DNA of 8,392 bases from positions 1-8,392 of the forward strand of contig DNLZ01000098.1 of the NCBI GenBank assembly GCA_003488325.1, written 5' to 3'. Positions 1 through 6,181 of this stretch are shown here, piece by piece. Origin of the DNA: Planctomycetaceae bacterium (GTDB lineage: Bacteria; Planctomycetota; Planctomycetia; Pirellulales; UBA1268). The notes beneath the pieces were generated by a model that saw only the letters and a list, made by a program, of their open reading frames with translations, was not told where the DNA came from and did no database searches. Position 1 is the stretch's first letter. Each line of letters begins with the position of its first letter. The position numbers and the translations under genes are program-made.

Positions 1-5
1 GGAGC

Positions 6-76
6 GTCGCGAAAAAACTCAGGACCGGGATCGCCAGGTGAACTTTTCTCCACCTCAGGCGTATAACTTTCGCGAC
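6..76. repeat. 9-bp perfect inverted repeat (arms 6-14 and 68-76) flanking a putative promoter
   Basis: GTCGCGAAA at 6-14 is matched exactly by its reverse complement TTTCGCGAC at 68-76. Each arm contains the palindrome TCGCGA, so the arms also read as two direct copies of a symmetric site, spaced 63 bp apart (close to six helical turns). The arms lie just outside the putative -35 and just after the putative -10 of the sigma gene. A second imperfect inverted repeat is nested between them: 32-40 with 51-61, nine pairs with a two-base bulge at 56-57. The arms could be a pair of operators or the base of a cruciform. A perfect 9-bp repeat over this distance could also occur by chance in GC-rich DNA. 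Confidence 0.4.
38..67 (+). promoter_or_regulatory. Putative promoter of the sigma-factor gene
   Basis: TATAAC at 62-67 matches five of six bases of the bacterial -10 consensus and sits in the only AT-rich patch upstream of the sigma gene. The best -35 at usable spacing is GTGAAC at 38-43 (three of six matches to TTGACA, 18-bp spacer), which is weak. Transcription would start near 74-75 and give a 5' leader of about 205 nt. The -10 lies directly against the right arm of the flanking inverted repeat, so a protein bound there would cover the start site. No other candidate in 1-280 is as good, but planctomycete promoters are poorly known. Confidence 0.35.
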
Positions 77-91
77 CTCGACACGGCTGGT

Positions 92-267
92 GGGGGAACG
101 GACATCCCCCGATGCACGTCGCAGAGGCTCTCTCCGGCTGACCGCCTGGGAGCGTCTGGGCGACGTGTGAAATGGTCGCAGGCCGCGCGTCCGACGGGAT
201 CGTGTGTCCCATCGGACGGTGGTGGTGAGGACCGGTACGGCGGTTTTCCGGCACGGACTCGCCGGAA
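92..267 (+). promoter_or_regulatory. Structured 5' leader of the sigma gene: four consecutive hairpins
   Basis: Four inverted repeats follow one another without overlap. H1: 92-97 with 105-110, six pairs, 7-nt loop. H2: 115-122 with 160-167, eight perfect pairs, continued inward by 123-125/155-157, 127-132/148-153 (one G-U) and 135-137/142-144 around the tetraloop CTGA, giving one long imperfect hairpin. H3: 188-194 with 212-218, seven pairs, one mismatch, then 196-199 with 207-210, four pairs, 7-nt loop. H4: 246-252 with 261-267, seven perfect pairs, 8-nt loop, ending one base before the Shine-Dalgarno. None is followed by a T-run, so ordinary intrinsic termination is unlikely. No known riboswitch, 6S, SRP or RNase P motif was recognised. 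A regulatory leader is inferred from position and density of pairing only; some stems are expected by chance at this GC content. Confidence 0.45.
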
Positions 268-268
268 C

Positions 269-275
269 AGGAGGT
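269..275 (+). promoter_or_regulatory. Ribosome binding site that fixes the sigma-factor start
   Basis: AGGAGGT lies five bases upstream of ATG 281 and is a near-perfect Shine-Dalgarno. It decides the start: the same frame is open back to base 2, but the upstream translation is low-complexity and rich in Arg, Gly and Pro, and no earlier start has a comparable site. ACCTC at 75-79, at the very start of the predicted transcript, could pair with 271-275, so occlusion of this site is possible but unproven. Confidence 0.85.
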
Positions 276-280
276 ATCCC

Positions 281-1738
281 ATGCGTGCGAATACGACTTC
301 CGACGCGGCCCGCGTCGATTCGATGCGCCTCTTCGACGGATTCGAGCAGCCCACCCGGGCGGACGAGGTGTTGTCGATCGAGGAGCTTGCGCGCCGGTTC
401 AATGTCTCGACCAAGACGATCTCGCGGTGGCGGGACCACGGCTTGGTCGCGCAGCGTTTCACGGTCGGCGGACGCCGGCGGGTCGGCTTCCTCGCCTCCG
501 CGGTCGAGCGATTCATCCGTGACAACCCGCTCCGCATCGAGCGCGGGAGCCGATTCAGCCAGCTCTCCGACGAGGAGCACGACAAGATCATCACATGGGC
601 CCGCCGGCTGGCCATGGCGGGGGCGTGCCCGGCCGACGTGCATCGCCGGATCGCCCGGCGTCTCGAGCGCAGCGTGGAGACCGTGCGGTACACGATCAAA
701 CGGCACGATCAGGAGCATCCTGGCGACGCCGTCTTTCCCGCGGCGGACGGTCGGCTGCGTCCGGAAAGCTGCGCCCGGATCTACCAGCACCACCTCCGCG
801 GCGAGTCGGTCGAGTCGATCGCCCGTCGCTACAACCGTTCGAAGGCGAGCATCTACCGGGTCATCCTCTCGCAGCGCGCGGTGCAGATCGCCGAGCTACC
901 GCTCGACTTCATCCCCAATGCCCTCTTCGCCCGCTCGAGCGCGGAGAAGGTGGTGAACCAGCCGTTCCCCGGAGAGACCGACGCGAAGCGGGTGCGGCGG
1001 CCGAGCGGCCTCCCCGCGTATCTCGCGAGCCTCTACGAGGTGCCGCTCCTGACGAGGGAGCAGGAGGTCTGGCTGTTCCGCAGGTTCAACTACCTCAAGT
1101 ACCGGGCGTCCACGCTTCGGGAGCAGCTCGACCCCGAGCGACCGAGCACCCGGCTCATGGATCAGATCGATCGTCTCTACGAGGAGATCGTCGAGCTGAA
1201 GAACCGCATCGTGCGTGCGAACCTGCGGCTGGTGGTGTCCATCGCGAAGCGCCGGGTGTCGCCGGGCGACAGCTTCTTCGATCTCGTCAGCGACGGGAAC
1301 ATGTCGCTCATCCGCGCGGTGGAGAAGTTCGACTACGCCCGAGGCAACAAGTTCAGCACCTACGCCTCGTGGGCGATCATGAAGAATTTCGCCCGGACGA
1401 TCCCCGACGAGCACCGGCGTCGGGACCGCTTTCGGGCCGCCGACACGGAGATGCTGCAGGCCGCGGCTGACCGGAGGGCGGACGAGTACCAGCAGCGGCT
1501 CGCGGCCAGCGACCGGCTTGCACAGGTCGGGAAGTTCCTCGACCGCCTCGATCAGCGGGAGCAGACCATCATCATCCGTCGCTACGGTCTCGACCACGAG
1601 CACGAGCCGCAGACGCTCAAGGAGGTCGGGTCGGCCCTGGGCGTGACGAAGGAGCGGGTGCGGCAGATCGAGGCCAAGGCGCTCGAGAAGCTGCGCGAGG
1701 CGGCCGCCGCCGAAGAGATGCTCCCGGAACTCGAGTAG
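281..1738 (+). CDS. Divergent sigma-70 family factor with three N-terminal helix-turn-helix modules
   Basis: 485 aa. The protein should bind core RNA polymerase and direct it to promoters. Residues 31-80 resemble a MerR/excisionase-type HTH (NVSTKTISRWRDHGL, then GGRRRVGFLASAVERFI). Two further HTH-like segments lie at about 105-140 and 163-197. Sigma region 1.2 is at about 243-274 and region 2 at about 305-380 (NLRLVVSIAKRR, then NKFSTYASWAIMKN). Region 4 is at about 418-473 with the 4.2 motif VTKERVRQIEAKALEKLR. Only about 35 residues separate regions 2 and 4, so the sigma-3 domain is essentially absent. Region 2.4 has W364-A365 where sigma-70 has Trp-Trp, and K368 and A371 where it has -10 contacts Gln437 and Thr440. 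Region 4.2 keeps the usual -35 contacts. From memory, related factors with an N-terminal HTH are widespread in planctomycetes. It is not the primary sigma, and its regulon is unknown. It stands alone on its strand. Confidence 0.94.
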   Translation: MRANTTSDAARVDSMRLFDGFEQPTRADEVLSIEELARRFNVSTKTISRWRDHGLVAQRFTVGGRRRVGFLASAVERFIRDNPLRIERGSRFSQLSDEEHDKIITWARRLAMAGACPADVHRRIARRLERSVETVRYTIKRHDQEHPGDAVFPAADGRLRPESCARIYQHHLRGESVESIARRYNRSKASIYRVILSQRAVQIAELPLDFIPNALFARSSAEKVVNQPFPGETDAKRVRRPSGLPAYLASLYEVPLLTREQEVWLFRRFNYLKYRASTLREQLDPERPSTRLMDQIDRLYEEIVELKNRIVRANLRLVVSIAKRRVSPGDSFFDLVSDGNMSLIRAVEKFDYARGNKFSTYASWAIMKNFARTIPDEHRRRDRFRAADTEMLQAAADRRADEYQQRLAASDRLAQVGKFLDRLDQREQTIIIRRYGLDHEHEPQTLKEVGSALGVTKERVRQIEAKALEKLREAAAAEEMLPELE

Positions 1739-1762
1739 TCGCCGTGATGACGCCCGGCCGCA

Positions 1763-2152
1763 TCAGGTGCCGTCGGGCGGCAGCCTCCTGACGGGGCGAC
1801 CTACGGCCGCAATGCCGAGGCCGGTGAAGAGCACGATCAGAAAGTAGGCGGGAAGATACTTCAGGATGCCGCCGCCTCCGCCGGCTGTACCCGCATCGGG
1901 CGTCGCATCGCCTCCCGCCGCGGGTGCCGGGGCCGCATTGTCCGGATTCATCAGCGGCCGGGCATCCGCCGCCGCACCGGCCGCATTGGCTTCCATCTGC
2001 TGGCGAGCCTGCTGCGTCGCCTGAAGCTCCGTGAGGCTCACCTGCGCGATCGGCAGGCCCATCGTGCCATCGGCTCGGGCACACGCCGCCATCGCCCCTA
2101 CCATCGCGATCGAAAGGCCGAGATGACGGCCGAGACAATATGAACAGGACAT
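1763..2152 (-). CDS. Small exported single-pass membrane protein, function unknown
   Basis: 129 aa, family not recognised. Residues 8-27 form a signal peptide (LGLSIAMVGAMAACARA) with a likely cleavage after ARA. A lipoprotein reading at C24 is possible but the preceding Met-Ala-Ala is not a canonical lipobox. Residues 34-60 are Gln/Ala-rich and probably helical, 61-95 are a flexible Ala/Gly/Pro-rich linker ending in five glycines, and 98-117 form a transmembrane helix followed by a short basic tail (GRPVRRLPPDGT). Predicted topology: N-terminal part outside, basic tail in the cytoplasm. The ATG at 2152 was chosen because AAAGGAG (2161-2167) lies eight bases upstream. An in-frame ATG at 2212 would add 20 residues before the signal peptide and has no Shine-Dalgarno. 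The gene follows the DUF1552 gene by 82 bp and may be its operon partner or independent. Confidence 0.78.
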   Translation of the reverse strand: MSCSYCLGRHLGLSIAMVGAMAACARADGTMGLPIAQVSLTELQATQQARQQMEANAAGAAADARPLMNPDNAAPAPAAGGDATPDAGTAGGGGGILKYLPAYFLIVLFTGLGIAAVGRPVRRLPPDGT

Positions 2153-2234
2153 GGGGCGATCTCCTTTCGCGCACTGCGCCGTCCGCCGAACCTCGCGGGA
2201 ATCGATCATGATCAGTACGCTCGACCACGGTCGG

Positions 2235-3653
2235 TCATGACAGCCCCGTGAGCGGTCCATCGCCGCAGTGATCCGGGTTGCCGAACCGCTCGAGCCCCGT
2301 GTGGCCCATGGCGTGGGCGAGCGCGATGAGCAGCCTGTTGTGGGCCACGTCGCCGCAGTCCACCGCACGCCCGGTCTTGAAGCCGAGCCCGCCACCGAGC
2401 AACAGCCACGGGATGTCCCGGTGCGAGTGGGAGTTGCCCTCGCCCAACTCGTTCGTCCAGACGATCGTCGTGTGGTCGAGCAGGGTACCGTCGCCCCCCG
2501 GCTCCGGGGTCTCCGCCAGCCGCTTCGCGAGATGGGCGATCTCGCCGGCATACCACGCGTTGATACGGGTGAGCTTCTCCTGGGCGGACTCGTTGGAGTT
2601 GGGTTCATGGGAGAGGTCGTGCTGCCCCTCCTGGATGCCGAGCCAGGTGAACCTCGGCTGCCCCACCGAGTTCGTGTATTGCAGCGTGGCCACGCGCGTG
2701 AAATCCGCCGCGAGCGAGGCGACGAGCAGTTCGGTCTGCATGCGGCTGATGCGGGGCATCCGGTCGTTGTCGATGACGACTCCCTGCTCGAGTGCCGGCA
2801 CGGCATGCGCGACAGGATCCGTCGCCCCGGCGAGTTCCTGCTCGAATTCGCGGACGAGGGCGGCATGCTCCTCGAGAAGCCGGCGATCCTCCGACGGCAC
2901 GGCCGCCGCGACGCGAGCCAGATCCTCGCGGATCGGATCGAGGACGCTGCGGAGGCTGTCGCGGTCACGGGCCCCCCCGTAGAGCTTGCGGAACATCTGG
3001 TAGGGATCGTCCACTGGGGTCACCGGACGATTGGCCCCGGCATACACCATGCGGGTCCAGGTGTCGGCCCGGCCCGGAACGAGCACGCCGAATTCGAGCG
3101 AGCCGAACCGTGTGGCCGTCCCGGCGTCGGCCTGCAGGTGGCCGCGCACCTCCTGGTCGATCGACAACCCGCTCGACCAGCCCGCCGGCGTGTCGCTGCC
3201 GCCCTGGACGTTGCCGGGCAGCAGCTCGATGCCCGTGAGCAGGCACCCGATGCCCCGCATGTGTCCGTCGCCGTCGCCACGGACACGATTGTGCACGCCC
3301 TTGAGGGTAAGGATGCGGTCGCGGAACGGCTCGAACGCCGCGAGGCTCTCCGGGAGGGGCGCCGGCGCGGCTCCGTCGGCTCCGGCCGTCAACGAACCGG
3401 CAGCCGGCCAAAACGACTTCTTCACGACGCCGTCCGGGCTGAAGACGATCACGAGGCGTCGCCTCGCCCCCGCATCGCCCGATGCGGCGGACAGACTCGG
3501 AAGGTTGGTGAGCCACGGAAGCACGGCCGACCCGACCCCGAGCCGTCGGAGCAACGCCCGCCGGGAGAGGGCTCCGCCGAAAAACCTGTCGCTGCCGCAT
3601 CGGCTTCGACCGGCACTGCTTCGGCTGATTCGACGCCCGTTCGTCTCGTGCAT
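2235..3653 (-). CDS. DUF1552 family protein with Tat-type signal
   Basis: 472 aa, normal length for the family. Residues 30-52 carry a twin-arginine signal (SRRALLRRLGVGSAVLPWL), preceded by an unusually long basic N-region. The mature part opens with RRLVIVFSPDGVVKKSFWP (65-83) and contains GDGDGH (126-131), HDLSHE (345-350) and the conserved C-terminal block NELGEGNSHSHRDIPWLLLG (401-420) followed by GLGFKTGRAVDCGD. The many His/Asp/Asn residues suggest metal binding and a distant link to the alkaline-phosphatase-like DUF1501 family; that link is inference. Export by Tat would fit folding around a cofactor in the cytoplasm. The ATG at 3653 has GGGAG (3661-3665) seven bases upstream and begins 48 bp after the cytochrome/DUF1592 gene, the usual partner in planctomycetes, so the two are very likely co-transcribed. 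No biochemical function is established. Confidence 0.95.
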   Translation of the reverse strand: MHETNGRRISRSSAGRSRCGSDRFFGGALSRRALLRRLGVGSAVLPWLTNLPSLSAASGDAGARRRLVIVFSPDGVVKKSFWPAAGSLTAGADGAAPAPLPESLAAFEPFRDRILTLKGVHNRVRGDGDGHMRGIGCLLTGIELLPGNVQGGSDTPAGWSSGLSIDQEVRGHLQADAGTATRFGSLEFGVLVPGRADTWTRMVYAGANRPVTPVDDPYQMFRKLYGGARDRDSLRSVLDPIREDLARVAAAVPSEDRRLLEEHAALVREFEQELAGATDPVAHAVPALEQGVVIDNDRMPRISRMQTELLVASLAADFTRVATLQYTNSVGQPRFTWLGIQEGQHDLSHEPNSNESAQEKLTRINAWYAGEIAHLAKRLAETPEPGGDGTLLDHTTIVWTNELGEGNSHSHRDIPWLLLGGGLGFKTGRAVDCGDVAHNRLLIALAHAMGHTGLERFGNPDHCGDGPLTGLS

Positions 3654-3701
3654 CGTGTCGCTCCCGATTCCGCGCGGGACGAGGCCGTCCCGACGCCATG
3701 C

Positions 3702-6095
3702 CTACCGGCCCTTGTCGGGCGAGCCCTCACCGGCACCCGCCGCCATGGCCAAGGTGTGCGTCGGATCGAAGGCCGCCACCACCATGATATCGACCAAAAG
3801 CCGTCGAATGTCGTGCCCCGACTCCCGAAACGAGCCGCACAAACGGTCGAGGGTCTCCGGCCCCCACGCCCGGACCGGCTGCCGGACCATCCCCTGGAAG
3901 ATCGCCCGCACGAACGCCTCTCGGGCGTCGTCGCTGTCGGCCAGGAACGCGCCGAGTTCCGCGGCCCCGCGAAACTCCGCCACTTCGCCCTGCCTGGGCT
4001 GGTACGAGCCCGCCACATCGATCGGCCGATCGGAGCCCGCGACCGACTCGACCGAGCGGTGGCGGCCGATCGCGTCGAACTCCTCGAGCGCGAATCCGAG
4101 CGGATTGATCATCGTGTGGCAGGTGCGACACGCGACGGGGCTCGTCTGAAGCGTCACGCGCTCGCGCGTGCTGAGCCCCGGATGCCGATCGGGGGCGAGC
4201 GGGGCGATCGCCTCCTGCGGAGGCTTGAGGACGTTGCCGAGCAGGGTGCGGGCGACGAACACGCCGCGATGGATCGGCGAGGTCGCCTCCTGATGGGCGA
4301 GGACGCTCATCAGGTAGGGGTGTGACAGGAGGCCGGCCCGGCGTCCATCGTCGAGCACCAGCGCGCGAAACGTGCCGGCCGACCGGAACGCGTTGGCATC
4401 CGCGGCCGCCCCGAGCGCGGCGGCCAGCCGGGGATTCACGGGCACCGCGCGGTCGGTGAACAACCGGCGCCAGTCGGCGGTCCCGCCCCAGATCACGTCG
4501 TCGAGGAACAGGTCGAGGCTGGCCCGCAGGTCGGCGGCCATCTCGGCGTTGAACGCAGGATGGTGTGCGGGATCCTTCGCCACCTCGGGCGCCGGCGTGA
4601 GCCTCAGCCACACGAAGAGCACGTCGCGGAGCTTCGCCCGCGTGCGACGGTCCGCGAGCATGCGTTCGGCCTGACGCCTCACCTCGTCGGCGGTGGCGAG
4701 CCGGCCGGCCGCGGCCGCCTGCCAGAGCGCCTGGTCGGGAATCGAGTCCCACAGACCGAACGACAGCCGCGAGGCGGTGCCGAACGGATCGCCGCCCCCG
4801 TCGACCTCGCGGAACAGGAAGCGGGGCGACTGGAGGATTCCGAGGAGCGCACGTTCGAGGGCCACATCCGCGTCGGTGGCGTCCGCGAACGGGTGATCGA
4901 CGAACCGCGAGCGCACGTCGTCCGCGAGCGGCTTCCGGAACGCGCGTTCCGCGAAGGCCGCGGCGAACTGCCGGAGCTTCTCTCCCCGGTCCGCGGCGTC
5001 ACGCTTCACGCGGGCCAGGTGATCGACGTGGTTCCGCACGTAGGCGGTGGTCTCGCCGGCGATCGCCGCGGTGGCAGCGAACCATTCCCTGGAGACGTTG
5101 GTGCCCCGTTCGTATCCCGTCGAGGTGTCGTCGGGCGGCAGCGGGGTCGCGGCGACGAAGGTCTCCGGAGCATCCTGGGGAATCAGGCAGCGTTCCGGCA
5201 CCGGCTCGAGCACACCATGCGGTGGCTTCCAGAGCAGCGCGATCGCCGCGTGCGTGGGATGCTCGTGCTTCCGGCTGTCGACGCCCTGATTGGCCTTCGA
5301 GAACTCGAGTCGCACCGGGTACGCCCGCCCCCCCAGCAGGAAGAGGGTGGCCCGATGCTCCCGCTCGCCTCCCGATGCGACCCACGCATCGACGAGCGGC
5401 GGTTCGTACCACGCCCGATCGACGGCCAGCCTGGCGGAGTGCTCGGTGACGACGACGAACTCGTAGAGACCGGTCTCCGGCGGCACGATGGCGCCGGCCC
5501 AGCGGATCGCGAAGCGGGAGGGCTCGAACCGCTCCGGGTCCGGTCCTTCGACCCCGAAGTCGAAGTCGACCACGGGATCGATCCGCTCCATGACGAGGAG
5601 TCGGCGATCGAAGCCGCGTCCCTCGTAGTACTCGGCCCGCAGGCCACGACGCGCGTCGATCGCGGGGGCGGCGCCGCGGAAACTTCCGATGAGATCGGCC
5701 AGGACGGTCCGGTGCTGACGCGCCGTCAGCCGGGCGAGTTCGACCCGCGCGGGCCGTGAGCGGTCGCGGGCGACCGTGGAGTAGAACGAGTCGTGCACGT
5801 ACGCGGCCACCGCCCGTGCCGCGTCGCCCGTCACGAGGCCGGGGGCGTCCTCCGGCATCGTCTCCGCGATCGTGGCGGCGAGCTGGTTGACCGACAGGTC
5901 CCCCTCGAGCGGTGCGGGCACTTCGGCCGTGCCCCGCCCGTCCGGACCATGGCACCGCGCGCAGTGCGTCCGGTAGATGGCCTCTCCGTCTGGCTCGACC
6001 GCGAGCCCTGCCGATGCCGGCAGGGCCACCGCGATCGCGAACCAGGCGGCGAGTCCGGGGTGGATGCGCTGCCGGTCAGTCCTGGAGCGACGCAC
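3702..6095 (-). CDS. Exported cytochrome c-PA14-PSD/PSCyt (DUF1595/1592/1588/1585) protein
   Basis: 797 aa with a signal peptide at about 13-33. Domains in order: class I cytochrome c at 36-105 (heme motif C45-A-R-C48-H49, probable axial Met in TMPEDAP at 80); a short DUF1587-like segment (ELARLTARQHRTVLADLIG, 119-137); PA14-like domain at about 151-292 (LRAEYYEGRGF to GLYEFVVVTEHSARLAVD), a fold often binding carbohydrate; DUF1595 at about 370-430; DUF1592 at about 438-565; DUF1588 (PSCyt3) at about 585-683 with a second heme motif C656-R-T-C659-H660; DUF1585 at about 705-778. The protein should carry two c-type hemes outside the cytoplasm, so electron transfer coupled to a polymer or sugar is a reasonable guess, but no substrate is known. 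The start is GTG: an in-frame TGA lies upstream with no ATG between, and a weak AGGA (6106-6109) is ten bases away. The DUF1552 partner follows after 48 bp. Confidence 0.95.
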   Translation of the reverse strand: MRRSRTDRQRIHPGLAAWFAIAVALPASAGLAVEPDGEAIYRTHCARCHGPDGRGTAEVPAPLEGDLSVNQLAATIAETMPEDAPGLVTGDAARAVAAYVHDSFYSTVARDRSRPARVELARLTARQHRTVLADLIGSFRGAAPAIDARRGLRAEYYEGRGFDRRLLVMERIDPVVDFDFGVEGPDPERFEPSRFAIRWAGAIVPPETGLYEFVVVTEHSARLAVDRAWYEPPLVDAWVASGGEREHRATLFLLGGRAYPVRLEFSKANQGVDSRKHEHPTHAAIALLWKPPHGVLEPVPERCLIPQDAPETFVAATPLPPDDTSTGYERGTNVSREWFAATAAIAGETTAYVRNHVDHLARVKRDAADRGEKLRQFAAAFAERAFRKPLADDVRSRFVDHPFADATDADVALERALLGILQSPRFLFREVDGGGDPFGTASRLSFGLWDSIPDQALWQAAAAGRLATADEVRRQAERMLADRRTRAKLRDVLFVWLRLTPAPEVAKDPAHHPAFNAEMAADLRASLDLFLDDVIWGGTADWRRLFTDRAVPVNPRLAAALGAAADANAFRSAGTFRALVLDDGRRAGLLSHPYLMSVLAHQEATSPIHRGVFVARTLLGNVLKPPQEAIAPLAPDRHPGLSTRERVTLQTSPVACRTCHTMINPLGFALEEFDAIGRHRSVESVAGSDRPIDVAGSYQPRQGEVAEFRGAAELGAFLADSDDAREAFVRAIFQGMVRQPVRAWGPETLDRLCGSFRESGHDIRRLLVDIMVVAAFDPTHTLAMAAGAGEGSPDKGR

Positions 6096-6130
6096 GCGGT
6101 CGATATCCTGGTGGTCGAAGACGACTCACC

Positions 6131-6136
6131 ATTTTA
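6131..6136 (-). promoter_or_regulatory. Possible -10 element for the cytochrome/DUF1552 pair
   Basis: On the minus strand TAAAAT matches five of six bases of the -10 consensus. It lies about 35 bases upstream of the GTG start, within the 86-bp gap after the parvulin-like gene, and is the only AT-rich patch there. No -35 resembling TTGACA is found at 16-18 bp. The element could be an internal promoter or an accident of composition. Confidence 0.22.
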
Positions 6137-6181
6137 CCCCTCCCGACGGACGTGCGTGCCGATCGCGTCCTGCCGCACTCG

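Noticed and set aside
3..41. A plus-strand frame (SVAKKLRTGIAR then TGA at 39-41) that could be the last residues of an upstream gene.
   Set aside because: Its codons are GC-rich at the third position, so it is possible, but twelve residues are too few to support a coding call.
188..218. The strong hairpin at 188-218 as an intrinsic terminator or attenuator.
   Set aside because: It is followed by GTGGTGGTGAGG rather than a T-run, so classical intrinsic termination is not supported; it was kept as part of the structured leader.
2..280. The sigma-gene frame is open upstream to base 2, allowing an N-terminal extension of up to about 90 residues (for example from ATG 38).
   Set aside because: The upstream translation is low-complexity and unlike a domain, no Shine-Dalgarno precedes ATG 38, and AGGAGGT stands five bases before ATG 281. 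The DNA there is also dominated by inverted repeats.
896..1603. Minus-strand open frame of 235 codons inside the sigma gene.
   Set aside because: It is antisense to the conserved sigma regions 1.2, 2 and 4 and has no recognisable protein features.
1739..1782. Possible bidirectional terminator at the convergent junction (hairpin 1768-1772 with 1778-1782).
   Set aside because: The stem is five pairs, lies inside the end of the small membrane-protein gene, and has no T-run on either strand. The true intergenic gap is only 24 bases and shows no better structure.
2268..4325. Long plus-strand open frame (685 codons) opposite the DUF1552 and cytochrome genes.
   Set aside because: It lies antisense to two clearly recognisable conserved proteins, its translation shows no domain, and long antisense frames are normal at this GC content.
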